A stretch of 48,661 nucleotides of DNA from Gemmatimonadota bacterium (GCA_022822445.1 JAJEBR010000047.1:1-48661); one strand, 5' to 3'. Positions 39,144 through 48,221 are shown, counted from the first letter of the stretch. A program made the numbers and translations. The notes: generated from the sequence alone by a model not told the origin.

Positions 39144-42100
39144 TCACCGCACGATCACCGGCCCCTCGCGGACCGCCTCCGTCAACTTCCTCTCATGCTC
39201 CGTCACCCAGCGCCGCACCGCGTCCTCGTCCTCGAGCGTCCCCAACCGCACCTTCACGCAGCTCACCTCCGGCTCCCCCTCCCCCAACCGCCTCCCCGCC
39301 TCCTCCAGCGCCTTCGCCACGCGCGCCGCGACCGCATCGATCTCCGACCGCCACGCCGCCAGGCTCCGTGCGTCCAGCGCCCGCTTCAGCGCCTTGTCCG
39401 TCTCGACCGACAGCGGCGCGGGCGCCACCAGCCCGACCTCCTCCAGAACCGCCCGCCGAACCGCCTCGTCCAGCTTGGCCCAAGTCGCGTCGCCCGAAAG
39501 CCGTTCAACGGCCCCCTCCACCGCCTCCCCTAGCACCCGATGCCGCTCCGCCAGCTCTCCCCGGAGCGCCCCCGCCACCTTCGCGAGGCACGGTGCAACG
39601 TGGTCGGTCTCATCGAGCAGCGACCGCTGCCGCTCAATCGCCGCCAGCTCCTTCCCCACCTCCCCCGCCACCACAACCTCCCCATCACCGTGCGCACGCA
39701 AAGACACGGCCAGCTCCCACGCCCCCAACCGCCCCGCCACCCGCTCCCCAAGCCCTTTCCACCCTTCGATCGCGGCCTCGATCTCCGGCTTGGCCTCAAG
39801 GATGGCCGCCAGTTGCTCGCTCCCCGTCCGGTGCGACAGCTCGTCCACGAACCGCGTATCGGGAACGGCCGGCAACGGCGCATCCCCCCCCGCCCCCTCC
39901 GCCAGCCCCGTCAGTTCCCTAAGAAACTCCGCCGCCCGCAGCTCCTCCTCACCGGTCCTGGCGCGCACCCCGAGCTTTCCGAACAGCCCGCGGAGCGCGA
40001 CGCGCTGCCGAGCGGTCAAGCGCACCTTCTCGGGCCGGAAATCGGACTTGGCGATCGCCGTCTGGTCGAGATCGTCGGTAGCGACTGGACGACCGTTGCG
40101 CTGCGCCTTGAGGTGACCGTTGCGGTGGAGCGCCACCAGCGCGGCGTCCACGGCGTCTCGCGGCCATCCGTAGGGCGCCGCCTCCAGCGTCCTCCGCACC
40201 CTGGAGCCCCGGGCGCCGGCTCCGACCACATGCAGTACCTCCTTGGAAACCTCGTGGTCGGACACGCGCCCGTCCCATCCCACAACGGCGAACGGCTGCC
40301 CCGAACCCTCCCGCGCCCGCTTGGAAGCTACGTGCCAGGCGCGATGGTCGGCCTCCGGGAACCTCGGGAAGAGCCGGGCGAGCGATGCGACGGCACCCTT
40401 TTCGAGCTTCGCCAACAGGTCGGCGCCGTGGATCTCGTTGCCACCGCCCTGCAGCACCCTCGCGGCCCGCACGATGACGCGGACAATTGCGTCGCGGGCT
40501 GCCTCGGCCCCGGCGAGCCTGCCCTTCATGCTCTCGCGCGCTTCCCGTCCTTCCTTCGACGCGGGGTTGCCGCGGCGGTCGAGTACTCTCTCGGCGGCCT
40601 CCACGCTCACGATATGTCTACGCAGCTCCTCGGCGCTCCTCTTCGGCAGGTGCACGTGCAGGACGGCGTCCTCGATCCCGCGCCGTTGCGCCTCGGCACG
40701 CACCTGAGCCCACGAGCCCGACCATTCGTCGCGCAGCCACACGCGCACGGCGTCGCCCTCGGCCGAGTCGGGGTCGGTGCCCACATGTAGCGCCACCTTC
40801 CGCCGCACCTTGGCCGCGCCCTGCACCGGCCGCACGCGGCTCACAACCTCCTCGACCGCACCGCTCAGCAGCTGGTCCCGCCGCGCGGCGATCTCCACCT
40901 CGCTCCGCGCCAGCGCCGTCCGCTGCTCCCGAAAGGCCCGCTCCCAGTCGGCGCCCTCGGTGGTCTGGATCCGGTACTCGTCCGCCACCTTCATCAGGAC
41001 GCCCTCGGCGGCCAGCTTCTCCAGTTCGCCCGCCACGCGGTTGCGGAATGGACCGGAGTCGCTTGTGATGTCTTTCACAAGCAGATCGGCCAGGGTCCGG
41101 GAATCCGCCCGCACCCCGAGATCCACTGCGTCCTGCCGGGGTAGCTTCCCGATCAGGAAGACCACCCCGCACAAGTCGGCCCGCAGCGTACCCTCTTCGG
41201 TGCCGTCGTCCAGCTTGGCGATGCGGGTGTTGATCTCGTTCAGGAGCACGTCGGAACCGACCAGGTCGGCGGCCAGGGCGCGGAAGAGGTCGCTCGCGGG
41301 GATAACGGTTCCGAGCGGCTCCCCGGCGATCGCCCGCAGCGAGTCATGGAGGATCCTCAGCTGGGACCGCAACTGGCTCTGGGTACCCGACGGGTCGGCC
41401 GTCTGAAAGCACGCCTCCCAGAACCGCCGGCGGGTGCGGAGCAGGGGATAGTCGCCGACGGCGAGCGCCTCGTCCTCCGGGCGCACGGCCAAGCGCGTCC
41501 CCCGAAGGTGCCTCGACACTTCGCCCGCGTGGTCCGCGAGCAGCTTCTCGATCTCCGGCGTGGCGCTGGCCTTCTTGCGGAGCAGCACTTCGCGCGTGAC
41601 CGCCTCGACCTCGGCGTCGGAGAGTTGGACGGCGATCCGGAAGCGGTCGCTTAGCCATTGCAGCGCCGGGGTGCCCGCCGACAGCGCCGACTGTCCCGAT
41701 GCCACGAGAAGCACCCGGCTGTCGAACTGGACCTGAAGGGCCTCGGCCAGTTCGGTGATGGTGGCCGAGCGGTCCTGCGCTTCGTTGATGTACTGCTGAA
41801 CCTCGTCCAGCACGAGGATGGTGAGCGGGATCTCGCCGTCCGGCGCCAGCGCCTGTCTGGCTGCGGTGACGAACTGCTCGGTCGTGATGTCGGTCCTCGG
41901 CTGAGGGAACTGGTTGAAGAGGAGCTGTCTCGCCGCCTTGACGTCGTCCGCGAAGGTCGGTTCCGCCTCGATGAGCGCCTTCGCGATGACCGGGCTGACG
42001 TAGAGGTTATGAAGCTCGCGCACCCAGTCGCGCCCGGCGGCCTCGACCGCCCCACGCACCCGGTCGAGCAACCCGTTCTCGCGCAGCCAGAAGCAGAAGC

Positions 42101-42611
42101 GGGCCTGGGCGTACTGTTCGGGGAGCCCGCAGGCGGCCAGCAGGACCGACAGAACCGATAGACGGACATGGCCGACGTTCCCTCCGAGCAGCGACCCGGC
42201 GGCCGCCACGAGCGGAGCCCGCAGGCGGCGCGACCGGACCTCCAGCTCCCGCAGGGCCTCGCCGACTTCCGAAGGCAGCCGTCCGCTGACCAGCCCCCGC
42301 GCCGTGGCCCCGTCGTCGAACTTCGTATCCACCCAGAGGTGCTGCAGCATCTTGAGCAGGTGCGACTTGCCGCTTCCGAAGAACCCGCTCACCCACACCG
42401 CGTCCTGGCGTGACGCGTCCAGGTTGGCCAGATAGCGTTCGAGGATACGCTGCAGCGCGTCGGCGAACTTCCCCCTGCACACGAAGGTCTCGAGCTCGGC
42501 GCGGATCTCGTGTATCTCCCCGGGGTCGGCCCCCCGGGTGATCCGGGCCTGGCCGTTGTTGGCCAGCCGGACCTCGAGAGGGTCGCGGTCGAGCGTCTGG
42601 TGGATCTTCAA
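39144..42611 (-). CDS. brxC: BREX P-loop ATPase BrxC
   Basis: The 1155-residue protein has Walker A GFFGSGKSHL (76-85) and Walker B LTILVLDEVQQYI (about 266-278) in an ORC/Cdc6-like AAA+ module, followed by long helical regions typical of BrxC/PglY. BrxC is a core BREX component required for both methylation and defence. The start is TTG at 42611 (KIHQTLDRDPLEVRLANNGQ); no better start is in frame nearby. It lies 22 bases after the brxB stop. Size, motifs and gene order all fit. Confidence 0.92.
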   Translation of the reverse strand: MKIHQTLDRDPLEVRLANNGQARITRGADPGEIHEIRAELETFVCRGKFADALQRILERYLANLDASRQDAVWVSGFFGSGKSHLLKMLQHLWVDTKFDDGATARGLVSGRLPSEVGEALRELEVRSRRLRAPLVAAAGSLLGGNVGHVRLSVLSVLLAACGLPEQYAQARFCFWLRENGLLDRVRGAVEAAGRDWVRELHNLYVSPVIAKALIEAEPTFADDVKAARQLLFNQFPQPRTDITTEQFVTAARQALAPDGEIPLTILVLDEVQQYINEAQDRSATITELAEALQVQFDSRVLLVASGQSALSAGTPALQWLSDRFRIAVQLSDAEVEAVTREVLLRKKASATPEIEKLLADHAGEVSRHLRGTRLAVRPEDEALAVGDYPLLRTRRRFWEACFQTADPSGTQSQLRSQLRILHDSLRAIAGEPLGTVIPASDLFRALAADLVGSDVLLNEINTRIAKLDDGTEEGTLRADLCGVVFLIGKLPRQDAVDLGVRADSRTLADLLVKDITSDSGPFRNRVAGELEKLAAEGVLMKVADEYRIQTTEGADWERAFREQRTALARSEVEIAARRDQLLSGAVEEVVSRVRPVQGAAKVRRKVALHVGTDPDSAEGDAVRVWLRDEWSGSWAQVRAEAQRRGIEDAVLHVHLPKRSAEELRRHIVSVEAAERVLDRRGNPASKEGREARESMKGRLAGAEAARDAIVRVIVRAARVLQGGGNEIHGADLLAKLEKGAVASLARLFPRFPEADHRAWHVASKRAREGSGQPFAVVGWDGRVSDHEVSKEVLHVVGAGARGSRVRRTLEAAPYGWPRDAVDAALVALHRNGHLKAQRNGRPVATDDLDQTAIAKSDFRPEKVRLTARQRVALRGLFGKLGVRARTGEEELRAAEFLRELTGLAEGAGGDAPLPAVPDTRFVDELSHRTGSEQLAAILEAKPEIEAAIEGWKGLGERVAGRLGAWELAVSLRAHGDGEVVVAGEVGKELAAIERQRSLLDETDHVAPCLAKVAGALRGELAERHRVLGEAVEGAVERLSGDATWAKLDEAVRRAVLEEVGLVAPAPLSVETDKALKRALDARSLAAWRSEIDAVAARVAKALEEAGRRLGEGEPEVSCVKVRLGTLEDEDAVRRWVTEHERKLTEAVREGPVIVR

Positions 42612-42633
42612 TGGCGTCCGCGGGTTCCTGTGG

Positions 42634-43188
42634 CTACGGCACCCAGGCCTCGTGGAGGGTGATCGGCTGCGCGAGGTAGCTCCACCCGTCGCGCGCGTCG
42701 AGCAGGCGATAGTTGTCGTCGTTCTTGGTGCCGGGGAAGAACACGGCCAAGCGTCCGCGGATCGACGGCTCCACGGACTGGATCAGCTCGGAGACGCGCA
42801 GGAATCCGTATAGGGACGCGGCGCCGAGCAGAGCGACAACCGTGTTCTCGTCCGCCTTCTCCAGCTCTGACGAAAGACGTCCGGCCGCCTCCTCCCTGAA
42901 TTCGCCCTCCAGCTTCATGTCCAGAAGCTCCGGCTCCTCGAAGTAGGCGTCGCGGTATTCGTCGCTTGCCATCCACTCCGCGAACCACGGGGTGGCGTTG
43001 ACCAGGCGCCAGCCGTGCCCGGCGTTGCGCGTGGCCTCCTCGAACTCGCCGAGCCGGTTCCTAAGCGCGCGCTCCCGCTCCTTGGCGTACACGACGATCA
43101 TGACACGCTGGGCCCCCGCCATGGTCCGCTGCCAAGGCACGCCGATGTGGCGCCGGTAGATGGTTGCCAGTTTGGTGATCTGGTTCAT
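42634..43188 (-). CDS. brxB: BrxB-like protein (DUF1788)
   Basis: The 184-residue protein has the DUF1788 pattern. It opens with a region of MVIVVYAKERERALRNRLGEF type, and its second half contains NTVVALLGAASLYGFLRVSELIQSVEPSIRGRLAVFFPG followed by DDNYRLLDARDGWSYL. BrxB is a small core BREX protein of unclear biochemical role. The ATG overlaps the upstream gene's stop (ATGA), and brxC follows 22 bases later, so position also supports the call. Confidence 0.78.
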   Translation of the reverse strand: MNQITKLATIYRRHIGVPWQRTMAGAQRVMIVVYAKERERALRNRLGEFEEATRNAGHGWRLVNATPWFAEWMASDEYRDAYFEEPELLDMKLEGEFREEAAGRLSSELEKADENTVVALLGAASLYGFLRVSELIQSVEPSIRGRLAVFFPGTKNDDNYRLLDARDGWSYLAQPITLHEAWVP

Positions 43189-43973
43189 GGGGCAAAGGTC
43201 CCGGGATCAAGCTGCCGCGTGTCGATCTCAACCACACTGCCCGCCACGCGAGCCCGAATCAACCCGAACCGCTTGGCATCGAGGGCGGGAGGGAGGAGGG
43301 CGCGGCCGCGAGAATCCAGCACGGCCGCCCAGTCGGAGTCGAGCAGGGACAGGCCCGCGCGTCCTTCCTGCTGGCCCAGCCAAAGCGCCATGGCGGCGGC
43401 GGCGGCGGTGGGGGCGACCCGGCGGCGAATCTTGCGGACGCGGCCTTCCAGGTGCCCGGATTGGGCCCATGAGCTTGCCGCATTGCGCGCCACCTTGTCG
43501 AGCACGGCGTCATTCATGCGTGAACCCACTGAACCGCGAATGGCGGCCGCAAATCGTGACCGGATGAGTTCTTCGCCCGGCTCCAGGGTCAGCACGGGGT
43601 GGGCGGTGGTGCGGAGAAGAGGATCCCGGGCCAGTGCGCTGAGAATGGCGAGCATTGGTTGCCCCAGCGGGTCGATCGGCCAGACGTGCCGAAGGACCCG
43701 AAAAAGGGCCAGCCTCGGATCGAGCCCGTACATCTCGGTCAGCCTCTGACGCGAGCTGAGGCGAGTCGCGTAGGTCCGTTTCCCGAGGACGTTTTCCTCT
43801 ACGATGGCCGTCTTGTAATCCTCCCGCGTGGCGGTGGGAGGGAGCGCCGCGAAGAGCTCCGAAAGCTCGCGGAGCATGATCGTGCGACTCCCGTGCGTGC
43901 CGCGCGGACCGAAGCGGAAGCCCGCGCGCTCCATGGTGGAGTTGCGGGGGAGGGTGGCGATGGTATTGGGCAT
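43185..43973 (-). CDS. First gene of the BREX operon, BrxA-position protein
   Basis: The 262-residue protein sits exactly where brxA lies in type 1 BREX and overlaps brxB by four bases. It contains YKTAIVEENVLGKRTYATRLSSRQRLTEMYGLDPRLALFRVLRHVW, which resembles the helical DNA-binding core of DUF1819/BrxA proteins, but it is longer than the usual 200 residues. I therefore treat the symbol as unproven. The ATG at 43973 is chosen; it follows a possible promoter (TTGACT with a 17-base spacer) and a 26-bp palindrome. Confidence 0.65.
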   Translation of the reverse strand: MPNTIATLPRNSTMERAGFRFGPRGTHGSRTIMLRELSELFAALPPTATREDYKTAIVEENVLGKRTYATRLSSRQRLTEMYGLDPRLALFRVLRHVWPIDPLGQPMLAILSALARDPLLRTTAHPVLTLEPGEELIRSRFAAAIRGSVGSRMNDAVLDKVARNAASSWAQSGHLEGRVRKIRRRVAPTAAAAAMALWLGQQEGRAGLSLLDSDWAAVLDSRGRALLPPALDAKRFGLIRARVAGSVVEIDTRQLDPGTFAP

Positions 43974-44012
43974 GAGGGACAAGATGTGGGGTGGTTTGCG
44001 GGAAGTCAAGTA

Positions 44013-44038
44013 GTTGGACGGCAAGTTTGCCGTCCAAC
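44013..44038. promoter_or_regulatory. 26-bp perfect palindrome upstream of the BREX operon
   Basis: The arms GTTGGACGGCAA and TTGCCGTCCAAC are complete and separated by only two bases. It lies 40 bases before the brxA-position start and 111 bases before the divergent gene at 44150. It could be an operator for a BREX regulator or a cruciform/hairpin; no regulator gene of the BrxR type is in the window. Confidence 0.55.
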
Positions 44039-44149
44039 ACCCACAACTGATTCGCCAGAATAGCCTCGTGAGGTTCGTTTCGATTAGTTTGACCCACTCG
44101 CCCGGTCGGCAACAACAGTCAAAACGTTCGGTAACGGAGGATCTCACCC

Positions 44150-44464
44150 ATGTCAGAAGAGCCCAAGACACCCCCACCCGGATTCCTGGCCCGCGCCCTC
44201 GGACATGATCTCGAAGTTGACGAGAAGCTCATGATTCGTCGAAGCAGAGTGCGGACTATGGTCACACACAGTGCTACTCTGTTCCTGTTTCTCGGTGGGG
44301 CACTGTTGATCGGCTACCTGGTCGTCACGGGAAACGGGGACCCAAGCAACGGCAGAGTCGACAAGGCGATCGACCTGTTCCAGGCAGTTCTCCCGGTCGC
44401 CGCTTCCATCATATCGTTCTGGTTCGCCGGACGGATTAGCGACCAGAAGCCCAAAAGCGATTAG
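44150..44464 (+). CDS. Small two-helix membrane protein, unknown function
   Basis: The 104-residue protein has a charged N-terminus (MSEEPKTPPPGFLARALGHD) and two predicted membrane helices (ATLFLFLGGALLIGYLVV and AVLPVAASIISFWFAGRIS) joined by a short polar loop. A GGAGG ribosome site lies about nine bases before the ATG. It is divergent from the BREX operon and shares the 176-base control region with it. No family is recognised. Position suggests a defence-island accessory, but ordinary membrane function is possible. Confidence 0.65.
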   Translation: MSEEPKTPPPGFLARALGHDLEVDEKLMIRRSRVRTMVTHSATLFLFLGGALLIGYLVVTGNGDPSNGRVDKAIDLFQAVLPVAASIISFWFAGRISDQKPKSD

Positions 44465-44500
44465 CCACGGCACTACGCCGATCGGGTGACACGCGGCTTC

Positions 44501-44539
44501 CGTAAGCCAGGCTTTACCAATAGTAAAGTCGCCTTTACA
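44501..44539. promoter_or_regulatory. Tandem operator C at the island edge
   Basis: Element 1 is CGTAA-N8-TTACC (44501-44518). After a 3-bp spacer, element 2 is AGTAA-N8-TTACA (44522-44539). Period and spacer equal those of operators A and B. No intact gene starts beside it: on one side is the end of the small membrane protein gene, on the other the acetoacetyl-CoA synthetase remnant. It may have lost its target gene. Confidence 0.55.
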
Positions 44540-44552
44540 TCCCCTTCGAGTC

Positions 44553-44692
44553 CCCGACCCTCGAAGTGTTCCACCCGCCTCAGTGTTGCGGACTGGCTCA
44601 CCGTGCACGATGGCACCGTGAATGATGTAGCCGCCCGACGCCGTCTCTCAGTGTCGTCGCCGTGCCGAACGACGCCCGCTGATAGATAGCGT
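44553..44692 (-). pseudogene. Deleted remnant of acetoacetyl-CoA synthetase gene
   Basis: Minus-strand sequence matches two separate parts of the intact gene. One is the region encoding HGDYAEKTASGGYVIHG (near 46365-46410). It is joined directly to the region encoding VVHGEPVRN (near 46020-46050), followed by a further match to the final codons. The junction lies at similar GTGCACGG/ATTCACGG sequence, suggesting an internal deletion. Frames are broken, so no product is expected. Confidence 0.7.
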
Positions 44693-44698
44693 CCCACC

Positions 44699-45931
44699 TC
44701 ACCTCAGCTCTTCCCCCACCCTCAAGCGGACGACGTACTGGATCCCCAACTCGTCCTGGGCGACCCCGGTGATCACGCCATCGCCGAAGACTGGCCGCGG
44801 GAAGCTGAGGAACGGGACCGGCGGCTCGACTCTCCCCAGGTGGAATCCGTCGGAGGAGAAGACATCCCACCCGGTCGAGACTCGCACAGTCGGCCGACGC
44901 TGCCACAGCGGATCAAGGATCCAGATGCGCCCGTCGCGGGCGACATTTATGGATCCCAGTACGTCCCTGTGTTTCGGAAGGTCGGCCACGCGGAAACCCG
45001 TCGCCTCTGACAGGCTGTCCAGCTGGCGCCGCTCCAGGGCGACCGGGGGTCGCCGCAGTTCCACAGTGAGCACGGTGTCGCCCGCCGGGTTCACCTTGTG
45101 AAGCCGGAATTCCCCCGAGTTTCCGAACCAGAGGTTTCCTTCCCGGTCAGCGGACCAGCGCGGGCGGGCGCCACTCGGGGCCGTAACCATCTGCATGCCC
45201 CGCAGCCCGCCCGGCCCTCGCGACTCAACCGTGCGAGTCGGAGGCGACACCGCCGCCAGCGCCAGGGTATCGACCACTGACACACCCAGGTTCCGAATCT
45301 CAACCTTGAAGATGCGCGGAGCCCACGGCGGGGGTCCCCAGTCTTCTTCAAACAGAACCCCGGCAGAAGTCACGATCGGCTCCCAGGACCGCGAATTGAG
45401 TACCTCGTCGTGGTGCGGAGCAGTCGCGAGGACATTGCCGAGCGAGTTGAAGACCGTGAGCCTCCTGGCCCGGCGGTCCATGGCCCACAGTCCCGTCGGG
45501 TGCCACAGGATGCCCCCCAGCTCGGCGAACTCGCCGGGACCTTCCCCCCTCCGGCCGAAGCGCCTGAGGAACCCGCCCTCCGAGTCGAACACCCGGATTT
45601 CATGCCACTGGCCGTCGGCAACGTAGATTCTGCCCAGATCATCCACTGCCAGGCCGATCACATCGCCGAACACCGCAGGATCCGTTGAGGAATCCCCGGT
45701 GACCGCTCCGATGCGCAACTCCTCGGTGAGTGTCAGAGCACCGGCGCGGTCGGCGGTGGCCAGGTCCGGGTTGGATACGTACACGCGTCCGTCAAGCGTA
45801 TCCACACGTAGATCAGTCGCTTGCTCGGCAGTACCGTCACGTGCTGGAAAAGCCACGAGCGCGACCAGGCAGACGACCGCCGTCGCCCGGCCGACCGGGC
45901 TTGCAGTCCTCCGGTCAGCTACTCTCGCCAC
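44699..45931 (-). CDS. Exported 6-bladed beta-propeller protein
   Basis: The 410-residue protein has a signal peptide (ATAVVCLVALVAFPARDGTAEQ) and repeated propeller blades (VIGLAVDDLGRIYVADGQWHEIRVF, FLRRFGRRGEGPGEF, GRIWILDP). The GEGPGEF turn is typical of Gemmatimonadota 6-bladed propellers with NHL-like blades. The GTG at 45931 has AGAAGGGAGC about seven to sixteen bases upstream and overlaps the end of the acetoacetyl-CoA synthetase gene, suggesting cotranscription. The ligand is unknown. The fragment at 1-350 is a paralogue. Confidence 0.8.
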   Translation of the reverse strand: MARVADRRTASPVGRATAVVCLVALVAFPARDGTAEQATDLRVDTLDGRVYVSNPDLATADRAGALTLTEELRIGAVTGDSSTDPAVFGDVIGLAVDDLGRIYVADGQWHEIRVFDSEGGFLRRFGRRGEGPGEFAELGGILWHPTGLWAMDRRARRLTVFNSLGNVLATAPHHDEVLNSRSWEPIVTSAGVLFEEDWGPPPWAPRIFKVEIRNLGVSVVDTLALAAVSPPTRTVESRGPGGLRGMQMVTAPSGARPRWSADREGNLWFGNSGEFRLHKVNPAGDTVLTVELRRPPVALERRQLDSLSEATGFRVADLPKHRDVLGSINVARDGRIWILDPLWQRRPTVRVSTGWDVFSSDGFHLGRVEPPVPFLSFPRPVFGDGVITGVAQDELGIQYVVRLRVGEELR

Positions 45932-48038
45932 GCCTTTGCTCCCTTCTGGTACACATCGCTCTACCCCCCTCCCCCACCCCCCTGAACCACTCCAGCGCCT
46001 CGGGGTTCGCCAGCGCCCCCACATTCCGCACCGGCTCCCCGTGCACCACCGCCCGCACCGCCAGCTCCACGATCTTCCCGCTCCTCGTGCGCGGAATATC
46101 CGGGACCTGAAACACCCTGGCGGGCACGTGGCGCGGGCTCGCCTGCGTCCTCAGCACGGCCCGGATCCGGCGCTCCAGCTCCTCGTCGAGCCGCACTTCG
46201 GGCGCCAGCCGCACGAAGAGCAGCATGCGCTCGCCGGCCCCCCACAGCTGCGCGATCGAGAGCGCCTCCGCCACCTCATCCATCGCCTCGACCGGGCGGT
46301 AGACCTCCGCCGTGCCGATCCGCACCCCGTGCACGTTCAGCGTCGCGTCCGAACGGCCGTGGATGACGTAGCCGCCCGACGCCGTCTTCTCCGCGTAGTC
46401 GCCGTGGCACCACACGCCCGGGAAGCGGTCGAAGTAGGTGGCGCGGTAGCGGGAGCCGTCGTCGTCGCCCACGAACCCGAGCGGCAGCGACGGGAAGGGC
46501 CGCGTGCAGACCAGCTCGCCCTTGCCCGCTGCGAGCGGGGTGCCGTCGTCGGCGAAGACATCCACGGCCATCCCGAGGGTCGGGCCCTGGATCTCGCCGG
46601 CGCGGACGGGCCGCGTCGGGATGCCGCCCACGAAGCAGGCGCAGAGGTCGGTGCCGCCGGAGACGGACGCCAGGTGGACATCCGGCCTGACGTGCTCGTA
46701 GACGTACTCGAAGCCCTCCGCCGAGAGGGGCGAGCCGGTGGAGATGACGGTCCGCAGCGAACCCAGGTCGTGCGACTCGCGGGGGCGGAAGCCGGACTTG
46801 CGCAGCGCGTCAAGGTAGCCGGGCGAGGTGCCGAACAGGGTCATGCCGGTGGCCTCGGCAAAGTCGAAGAGCGCGCCGTTGCCGGGGTGGACGGGGGAGC
46901 CGTCGTAGAGGAGGACGGTCGCTTCCGACGCGAGCGCCGAGGCGAGCCAGTTCCACATCATCCAGCCGAGGGTCGTGTATTGGAAGACGCGGTCGCCGGT
47001 GCGGACATCGCAGTGGAGCCGGTGTTCCTTGAGGTGCTGGAGGAGGACGCCGCCCGCGCGGTGAACGATGCACTTGGGCACGCCGGTGGTGCCGGATGAG
47101 AAGAGGATGCAGAGGGGGTGGTCGAAGGGGAGGCGGTTGAAGGGGATGTCGGCGGGGGGGTGGGGGGCGATGAAGTCGTCGAAGGGGATGGGGGCGGTGA
47201 TTCGAGCGGTGTCAGGGCCGGCGGCGGCCGCGGGAGCTGGTCCGGTCGGCGCGGCCGCAGAAGTCGGCCCCTGCCGGGTGCCCGCTGCCGCCGGATCGCC
47301 GGATCGTGCCGCTGGGCCCGGGTGTGCGCCGCCGCCCGCAGCGGGGTTCGCTACGATCACCGTCCGCTCCACGGTCGGCAGCCCTTCCAGGATGCGCGCC
47401 AGGCGCCCCAGCGTGTCGTAGCGCTTGCCGCGGTAGCTGTAGCCGTCCGTGACGAAGAGAAGACGGGGCTCGACCTGGCCGAAGCGGTCGATCACGCCGC
47501 GGGCGCCGAAGTCGGGCGACGCGGTGGAGAGGACCGCGCCGATCGAGGCCGCCGCGAGGAGGATCACGATGGCCTCGGGCACGTTGGGGAGCAGCGCGGC
47601 GACCCGGTCGCCGGGGCCGATGCCCGCGTCGCGCATGGCCTGGGCGAGGCGCGAGGTGAGGTCGTGCAGCTCCCGCCAGCTCACCACCCGGCGCGCGCCG
47701 TCCTCGGACCAGGCGATGATGGCCGGGTCGTCGGTGCGGCGGCGCAGGAGGTTCTCGGCGAAGTTGAGGCGCGCGTCCGGGAAGTAGCGGGCGCCGGGCA
47801 TGCGGTCGCCGTCGACGAGGACGCGGCCGCCGCGCTCGCCGACGACGCCGCAGAAGTCCCACAGCGCGGCCCAGAAGGCCGATTGTTCGGCGATCGACCA
47901 GCGCCAGAGGGGATGGTAGCCCTCGCCGATATCGTGCCCCCGCGCGGCCAGCGAGGCCGTGAAGCGGACGAGGCCGGGGGCGTCGGCGCGTTCCCGCGAG
48001 GGGGTCCAGAGGGGGGGTGGGGGGGGTGTCACAGGCAT
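45915..48038 (-). CDS. Acetoacetyl-CoA synthetase (acyl-adenylate-forming)
   Basis: The 707-residue ANL-superfamily ligase has the N-terminal PLWTPSRERADAPGLVRF and the P-loop ILFSSGTTGVPKCIVH. TTLGWMMWNWL, HGRSDATLNVHGVRIG and a C-terminal catalytic Lys in RTRSGKIVE complete the core. This pattern fits acetoacetyl-CoA synthetase (AacS), which activates acetoacetate with ATP and CoA. It is somewhat longer than usual because of an Ala/Gly/Pro-rich insert near residues 280-325. The ATG at 48038 is preferred: the open frame upstream (to 48200) is not family-like and ends in an inverted repeat. A remnant of a second copy lies downstream. Confidence 0.87.
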   Translation of the reverse strand: MPVTPPPPPLWTPSRERADAPGLVRFTASLAARGHDIGEGYHPLWRWSIAEQSAFWAALWDFCGVVGERGGRVLVDGDRMPGARYFPDARLNFAENLLRRRTDDPAIIAWSEDGARRVVSWRELHDLTSRLAQAMRDAGIGPGDRVAALLPNVPEAIVILLAAASIGAVLSTASPDFGARGVIDRFGQVEPRLLFVTDGYSYRGKRYDTLGRLARILEGLPTVERTVIVANPAAGGGAHPGPAARSGDPAAAGTRQGPTSAAAPTGPAPAAAAGPDTARITAPIPFDDFIAPHPPADIPFNRLPFDHPLCILFSSGTTGVPKCIVHRAGGVLLQHLKEHRLHCDVRTGDRVFQYTTLGWMMWNWLASALASEATVLLYDGSPVHPGNGALFDFAEATGMTLFGTSPGYLDALRKSGFRPRESHDLGSLRTVISTGSPLSAEGFEYVYEHVRPDVHLASVSGGTDLCACFVGGIPTRPVRAGEIQGPTLGMAVDVFADDGTPLAAGKGELVCTRPFPSLPLGFVGDDDGSRYRATYFDRFPGVWCHGDYAEKTASGGYVIHGRSDATLNVHGVRIGTAEVYRPVEAMDEVAEALSIAQLWGAGERMLLFVRLAPEVRLDEELERRIRAVLRTQASPRHVPARVFQVPDIPRTRSGKIVELAVRAVVHGEPVRNVGALANPEALEWFRGVGEGGRAMCTRREQRRGESS

Positions 48039-48192
48039 GGGACTGGGCCGCGGCGATACGGGGGCAACCGGCCAGGTTCGGGCAGATCTCGGCAAGTGGC
48101 GCAACCTCGGGCCGTCGAACCGCGCCCGCAACCCCGGGCCGTTTCTCCCAAACCGATACCGACTCCACGCAGGAGTCCGTGGATCGCAGTAT

Positions 48193-48221
48193 AGTATCAT
48201 TCAGTATCAGAGGATGATACT
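48193..48221. promoter_or_regulatory. Inverted repeat upstream of acetoacetyl-CoA synthetase gene
   Basis: AGTATCAT (48193-48200) and ATGATACT (48214-48221) are perfect 8-bp arms 13 bases apart, with a third AGTATCA copy between them, in an AT-rich patch about 155 bases before the start codon. This is a plausible operator/promoter region. Confidence 0.45.
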
